Below, piece by piece: positions 59,808 through 64,000 of a DNA stretch of 64,000 nt; within the stretch, counting starts at the first letter, position 1; each line of letters starts with the position of its first letter. Both the position numbers and the translations under genes were made by a program. The notes beneath the pieces are model-generated. The model had not been told where the DNA came from and did no database searches. It saw nothing but the letters and a program-made list of their open reading frames with translations. The DNA comes from NVTR01 sp965237505 (GTDB lineage Bacteria; Pseudomonadota; Alphaproteobacteria; Rhodobacterales; Rhodobacteraceae), in contig CBDEFR010000004.1 in NCBI GenBank assembly GCA_965237505.1, positions 434,001 through 498,000 of the forward strand. The letters run 5' to 3'.

Positions 59808-60036
59808 GTGTGGCGTGATCAATATCCACACCTCTTTCCGCCATAATCTCTTCAAGGTCCCGATAGGACACAGGGTAGCGCAAATAGAAAGCTACCGCAT
59901 AAAGCACCACCGATTTGGGATAGTGACAGCCTTTGAAATCAATCGCCATAATACGCACCAATTGAGGAATTAAACGAAGCAGCACTGATATCAATTGGCT
60001 GTAGATCTGAAAACAGGAAAATTTTGCGACAGAACC
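59808..60036 (-). mobile_element. IS6-family element, right-end fragment (copy 2)
   Basis: About 229 bp identical to 8246-8474 except for one substitution and one missing base. It includes the terminal repeat at 60015-60036 and the first 47 or so transposase codons (MAIDFKGCHYPKSVVLYAVA, from 59949), in frame here. The rest is replaced by IS5. It abuts the end of the ABC transporter operon. Confidence 0.88.
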
Positions 60037-60048
60037 AGCTCTATAAGA

Positions 60049-61110
60049 CTACCGCAACCGGGCTTCGGTGTTGGTGTCAAATAACATCGCTGTTTCCGGC
60101 GCAAACACGACGGCCACACTGGTGCAGGCTTCGATCACCTCGTTGCCCTTTGTTTCGACCACAATCCGTTCCCCGGTCGGGGTTTTCAAATAGTCGAAAG
60201 AAACACCACCCAGTTGTTCAGATATGTCCACCGTCAAACCCGAGTTTGCGGGTCGAACGGTCAGGTTTTGTGGGCGCAGGCCGACGGTAAGGACAGTGCC
60301 TTCGGTCGGTAGGGCAGCACTAGTCTCTATTAAGGCGCCATCTAAAGCCGCGACTCGGACCCCTCCGTTTTCGACGACCCCTCCCAAAAAATTCATCCTG
60401 GGTGAACCGATGAAACCCGCGACGAATTTGTTATCCGGGTTCCGGTACAACTCCATCGGGGAGCCGACCTGTTCAATGCGCCCATCACGCAGCACTACGA
60501 TCTTGTCGGCAAGTGTCATCGCCTCGACCTGATCATGAGTCACGTAGATCATGGTGGCGCCAATTTTCTTGTGCAGGTGGGCAATTTCTACACGCATGTC
60601 GACCCGCAACTCGGCGTCGAGGTTGGACAGCGGTTCGTCGAACAAAAAGACTTTCGGGTTCCGAATAATGGAACGGCCAATCGCCACGCGTTGACGTTGA
60701 CCACCGGAAAGCTGGCGCGGCGTCCGGTCCAGCAATGATTCGAGTTGCAGAGTTTTTGCGACCGTCAGAACACGCTCTGCGGTCTCCGCTTTCGGGCGCT
60801 TCGACAATTTTAGGCCAAACCCGATATTCTGGGCGACAGTCATGTGCGGAAACAGCGCGTAGGACTGAAACACCATGGCCAGCTCGCGCTTGGAGGGCGA
60901 AACATGTGTCACGTCCCGACCACCGATCTCGATGACACCGCTGGTCACTTCGTCAAGGCCGGAAATCATCCGCAACATAGTTGACTTGCCGCAGCCCGAA
61001 GGACCGACGAAAACCACGAACTCACCATCCCCGACGTCCAGATCGACGCCCTTGATGACTTCGACAGTGCCAAAGGTTTTCTTGATGTTTCTGAGTGTGA
61101 CTTGTGCCAT
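60049..61110 (-). CDS. Sugar ABC transporter ATP-binding protein (MalK/UgpC type)
   Basis: The ATG at 61110 (MAQVTLRNIKKTFGTVEVIK) fits the family; a longer start at 61131 does not. The 353-residue protein has Walker A GPSGCGKST, Q-loop VFQSYALFPHMT, signature LSGGQRQRVAIGR, Walker B VFLFDEPLSNLD and H-loop VTHDQVEAM, then a C-terminal TOBE regulatory domain (VGLRPQNLTV). It powers import with the two permeases. It is the last gene of the operon; the IS6 fragment begins 12 bases after its stop. Confidence 0.92.
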   Translation of the reverse strand: MAQVTLRNIKKTFGTVEVIKGVDLDVGDGEFVVFVGPSGCGKSTMLRMISGLDEVTSGVIEIGGRDVTHVSPSKRELAMVFQSYALFPHMTVAQNIGFGLKLSKRPKAETAERVLTVAKTLQLESLLDRTPRQLSGGQRQRVAIGRSIIRNPKVFLFDEPLSNLDAELRVDMRVEIAHLHKKIGATMIYVTHDQVEAMTLADKIVVLRDGRIEQVGSPMELYRNPDNKFVAGFIGSPRMNFLGGVVENGGVRVAALDGALIETSAALPTEGTVLTVGLRPQNLTVRPANSGLTVDISEQLGGVSFDYLKTPTGERIVVETKGNEVIEACTSVAVVFAPETAMLFDTNTEARLR

Positions 61111-61114
61111 ATTC

Positions 61115-61975
61115 TTATCCTTTGACCGCACCCATGGTCATGCCTTTGATAAAATACCGCTGGAAGAACAGGAAAATGACCAAGGTCGGCACGCTGGCGA
61201 TTAGCGACAGCGCACCTTGTACACCCCAAGCGACGGTATACTGACCGCGCAGATTGACAATCCCGACCATGATCGTTCGTTTTTCATCCGACTGAGTGAA
61301 GATCAGGGGCCAGAGAAAATCGTTCCAGATCCAAGTGAACTGCAGGGTTGCGAGCACGGCAAGTGCAGGCAGGCTGAGGGGAAGTGCGATTTTTGTCAGT
61401 ACCTGCCATTCATTGGCGCCTTCAAGGATAGCAGCCTCACGCAGAACGTTCGGCACAGTGGCAAAGAAATTCCGCATCAACAACGTGCAGATCGGAATAC
61501 CAAGCGCCGTGTGGACCAGAAATATCGGCCAAAGCGTGTCGATCAGCCCAAGCGCGTTGAACAGGCGAAAGAGCGGGATCAGAATGACCTGTGGTGGAAA
61601 GAACATGCCCGCGATCAGAGCGAGAAACATGAAATTGCTGCCCCGAAACGGCAGTTTTGCGAACACATACCCCGCCAGCACACCAAGGGTGCAGGACGCC
61701 AGCGTGCCGGGAATCGTGACGATCAGAGTATTGATGAAATACTGGTGCACCGACGGGTTCGTCAGAACCTCGGTGTAGTTCCCGAGATACAGTTCTGACG
61801 GAAAAGCCCAAAGGTCACCCAAAGCAATCGCACGGGTGGTTTTTATCGACGACAGCAATACACCGATTGTTGGGGTCAGAAACAGGACTGCTAGAACCGT
61901 GAGAATGACGAAAATCGTCATCGGCCAAGGATTGAACGGCTTTCTCAGCGCCGTTTCCATAGAAATGTCAGCCAT
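61115..61975 (-). CDS. Sugar ABC transporter permease (MalG type)
   Basis: The 286-residue membrane protein has six predicted helices and the EAA loop EAAILEGANEWQVLTKIALP that docks to the ATPase. The start (MADISMETALRKPFNPWPMT) overlaps the upstream permease by 8 bases. It belongs to the CUT1 family of carbohydrate importers; the exact sugar is not predictable. Confidence 0.92.
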   Translation of the reverse strand: MADISMETALRKPFNPWPMTIFVILTVLAVLFLTPTIGVLLSSIKTTRAIALGDLWAFPSELYLGNYTEVLTNPSVHQYFINTLIVTIPGTLASCTLGVLAGYVFAKLPFRGSNFMFLALIAGMFFPPQVILIPLFRLFNALGLIDTLWPIFLVHTALGIPICTLLMRNFFATVPNVLREAAILEGANEWQVLTKIALPLSLPALAVLATLQFTWIWNDFLWPLIFTQSDEKRTIMVGIVNLRGQYTVAWGVQGALSLIASVPTLVIFLFFQRYFIKGMTMGAVKG

Positions 61976-62849
61976 AGATTTCGTCCACTTTTTTCAACTG
62001 GCGGAAGTAGACGCCGATGATCGTGAGGGCGATCAGAAACAGCACAACGGAAATCGCGCTGCCATATCCCATCAGGTATTTTTTGAAACTCTCATTGTAC
62101 ATATGCATGGCCAGCGTGTCCGAGCTGTTGAATGGTCCACCACCGGTCATCATGAACAGAATGTCAAAACCCTTCAGAGAATTGATCACCGAAAGGGCAA
62201 CCACCACCACAGTCGACGGGGTCAGAAGCGGGACAATCACGTAACGGACACGTTGCCAGGCGGAAGAGCCCTCGATCTCGCATACCTCAAGCAGATCGTC
62301 GGATATTGACGTAAGACCTGCGAGGTAAATCACCATCGACAGCCCGGTTTGCTGCCATGACCACGCAACGATGACCGAACCAAGGGCACTGTTCGGTTTG
62401 GCAAGCCAAGCATAGTTGATTTTTTCACCGAGAACAGAGCCGACGACGGTGTTCAGCAACCCCCAATCCGCTTGGTAGATCCAGACCCAAATCTGGCCGA
62501 CTACAACGGCTGACAAGCAAATCGGAAGATAGAAAACCGTTTTGAAGATTCGCCCGCCGGGAACGTGACTGTCGATAAGCAGAGCAAGGCAAAGCCCAAG
62601 CAACGTGGGTAGGACGATTGCGGCGCCCATCCAGATGGCGGTGTTGATTGCGGCGTTCAGAAACAACCGATCAGTATAGATCTTACTGAAATTCTTGAAC
62701 CCGACGAAATCATAGTTTGCGTCAAAGCCATTCCAGTTCGTGAAACTGTAAAAGAAAGAGCTGAACAGGGGCCAGACGACGAGGATTGAAAAAACCGCAA
62801 GTGGCAGCGCCAGCAGCAAAATCCGCCACCGCCAGTTTTCTCTTTCCAT
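61968..62849 (-). CDS. Sugar ABC transporter permease (MalF type)
   Basis: The 293-residue protein starts MERENWRWRILLLALPLAVF and has six helices, with the EAA-like loop CEIEGSSAWQRVRYVIVPLL and the family motif GFDILFMMTGGGPFNSSDTL. It pairs with the MalG-type permease. Confidence 0.92.
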   Translation of the reverse strand: MERENWRWRILLLALPLAVFSILVVWPLFSSFFYSFTNWNGFDANYDFVGFKNFSKIYTDRLFLNAAINTAIWMGAAIVLPTLLGLCLALLIDSHVPGGRIFKTVFYLPICLSAVVVGQIWVWIYQADWGLLNTVVGSVLGEKINYAWLAKPNSALGSVIVAWSWQQTGLSMVIYLAGLTSISDDLLEVCEIEGSSAWQRVRYVIVPLLTPSTVVVVALSVINSLKGFDILFMMTGGGPFNSSDTLAMHMYNESFKKYLMGYGSAISVVLFLIALTIIGVYFRQLKKVDEIYG

Positions 62850-62908
62850 TGCATGCTCCAGTTTGGAAAGGGCCGCCGCATTGACACGGCGACCCAGGAG
62901 TTTTTGTT

Positions 62909-64000
62909 TTACTCGGCGAACGCCGCTGCTGCGTCTTGGGCTACCTGAGCAAGGATTTCATCAACCTTGCTTGGATCATCCATGAAGCGCGCGAACATCG
63001 ACAGCCCGACTTCAGCGACCGGCGGCGGTGTCGCAAGGTCGTAGTTAAAGGCAAATGTATCCGAAGCCGCAACGGTTTCGAATGCCTTCAGCATGACCGA
63101 GTTGTAGTTCGCCGGGTCGACGTTGACATTCGCTGACAAAGCGCCCTGAGCCGAACTCCATGCCGCCTGAACCTCGGGGGTGGAAATCATGAATTCAAGG
63201 AACGCCTCGGCGCCTTCGACGTTTGCCGCATTCGCGGCAATGACTAGCCCGTCAACCGGGCCGACCGATGCGGTCGGAACACCATCGGTGATCGCCGGGA
63301 ACGGAAAGAAGTCGTAGTCGCCGCCGGGTTCAAGCCCGATACCATTCCAGTATCCGGTGATCCAGGTCCCCATCAGCGTCATGGCAGCGTCGCCGCGCGC
63401 CACTTTGTCAGAGGCGTCTGTCCAGGTGTCCGCGTTGGCATTTTCAACGAAATAGCCAGCGTCGACCATCCCCTGCCAAATCGCCATCGCAGTTTTCACT
63501 TCCGCGTCATCATAAGAGGCATCACCGGACATCAGGGCCGCACGATAGTCTGGGCCCGCGGTACGCAGCAGCAGATAGTCAAACCAGAACTGCGCTGGCC
63601 AGCGGTTTTTCGACCCTAGTGCGATCGGCGTTACGCCTTTTTCTTTCAGAGTTTCACACAGTGCGATAAAGCCGTCCCAGTCGGTCGGCATTTCGGTGAC
63701 GCCAGCGTCCGCAAGGACTTTTGTGTTATAGAACATCCCCGAATAGTGGTAGTTGAACGGAACCAGGTACCGGCTGCCGTTGTACATTGTCGCGCTCTCG
63801 GCAACTGATTTCGCAACAACATTATCAAGCCCGGCACGATCCCACATAGCATCGATCGGGTGCAGGCTATTAGCATCTGCGATGAACTGCACGCGGGCAC
63901 CAGCCCAGTAGCTGAAGACGTCCGGCAGGCTGTTGCCGGCCGCACGAACCAGGATATCGGTTTTGAAATCCTCATGCCCGACTGGGCTTTCTTTCATCGT
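62909..64000 (-). CDS. Extracellular sugar-binding protein (partial at the window edge)
   Basis: The frame is open to the end of the window, so the signal peptide and first part are outside; 363 residues are visible. It is a family 1 solute-binding protein: PDVFSYWAGARVQFI, YNGSRYLVPFNYHYSGMFYN, ADAGVTEMPTDWDGFIALCE, AAMTLMGTWITGYWNG. It captures the sugar in the periplasm for the MalF/G/K-type components that follow. It is the first known gene of the operon, whose promoter lies beyond the window. Confidence 0.92.
   Translation of the reverse strand, partial: TMKESPVGHEDFKTDILVRAAGNSLPDVFSYWAGARVQFIADANSLHPIDAMWDRAGLDNVVAKSVAESATMYNGSRYLVPFNYHYSGMFYNTKVLADAGVTEMPTDWDGFIALCETLKEKGVTPIALGSKNRWPAQFWFDYLLLRTAGPDYRAALMSGDASYDDAEVKTAMAIWQGMVDAGYFVENANADTWTDASDKVARGDAAMTLMGTWITGYWNGIGLEPGGDYDFFPFPAITDGVPTASVGPVDGLVIAANAANVEGAEAFLEFMISTPEVQAAWSSAQGALSANVNVDPANYNSVMLKAFETVAASDTFAFNYDLATPPPVAEVGLSMFARFMDDPSKVDEILAQVAQDAAAAFAE

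Overview
The window looks like a heavily rearranged accessory region, probably plasmid-borne or plasmid-derived, from a high-GC alphaproteobacterium. The relatives I recognise point to Rhodobacteraceae (Roseobacter type): tripartite TRAP transporters, a VirB type IV secretion operon of the kind found on their plasmids, and a truncated 5S rRNA-like sequence. This is inference from gene content; no phylogeny was run. At least a dozen insertion-sequence families are present (IS66, IS21, IS3, IS6, IS630, IS1380, IS5, IS1182, ISNCY/IS1202-like, IS256, ISAs1, and an IS1595-derived miniature element), several nested in one another, and most native genes next to them are truncated.

Layout. 1-3.9 kb: IS66, IS3 and IS21 remnants. 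3.9-22.5 kb: a catabolic region with two paralogous loci, each pairing a LysR regulator with a dihydrodipicolinate-synthase-like (DapA family) enzyme. The first keeps a LysR fragment, a DadA-like amino-acid dehydrogenase and DapA-like 1. The second has an intact LysR, a DctP-DctQ-DctM TRAP transporter, DapA-like 2, an SDR protein, a tautomerase and a BisC-like molybdoenzyme. Between them lie an Lrp/AsnC regulator, a PLP enzyme split by IS630, and a D-2-hydroxyacid dehydrogenase. 22.2-24.7 kb: an XRE regulator with a clear operator, and an unknown small gene split by IS1380.

24.7-37.4 kb: remains of a conjugative T4SS: a TrbM-like protein, a truncated VirB1, a gap at an IS21 where virB2-virB5 should be, a truncated VirB6, VirB8, a doubly broken virB9, VirB10, VirB11, and later the 3' end of a VirD4 coupling-protein gene on the other strand. 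Inserted between them is an AAA-ATPase/subtilase pair matching IetA-IetS, known for plasmid stability and anti-phage roles. 37.4-40.7 kb: a resolvase fragment, a 276-bp miniature element with perfect 34-bp ends, a 5S rRNA fragment, and an oxidoreductase/VOC/LysR group bounded by perfect 64-bp inverted repeats.

40.9-53.9 kb: IS-riddled defence island: a three-Cys-motif partner protein (TcmP), a Gp37/Gp68-like three-Cys protein, the start of a third operon gene cut by IS21, an AbiEi/AbiEii pair with a palindromic operator, and a cysteine desulfurase pseudogene. 54-57.4 kb: an LprI-like membrane protein, IS256, the C-terminus of a SLAM-like (DUF560) protein and a DUF3187 outer-membrane protein. 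57.5-60.0 kb: ISAs1 nested in IS5, then an IS6 fragment. 60.0-64.0 kb: an intact sugar-type ABC transporter operon on the minus strand, whose substrate-binding gene runs off the window.

The strongest candidates for under-described biology are the TcmP/three-Cys operon with its truncated third gene beside AbiE, the short palindromic insertions inside the IS21 istA and istB genes, and repeated IS1182 insertion at the same istA palindrome.
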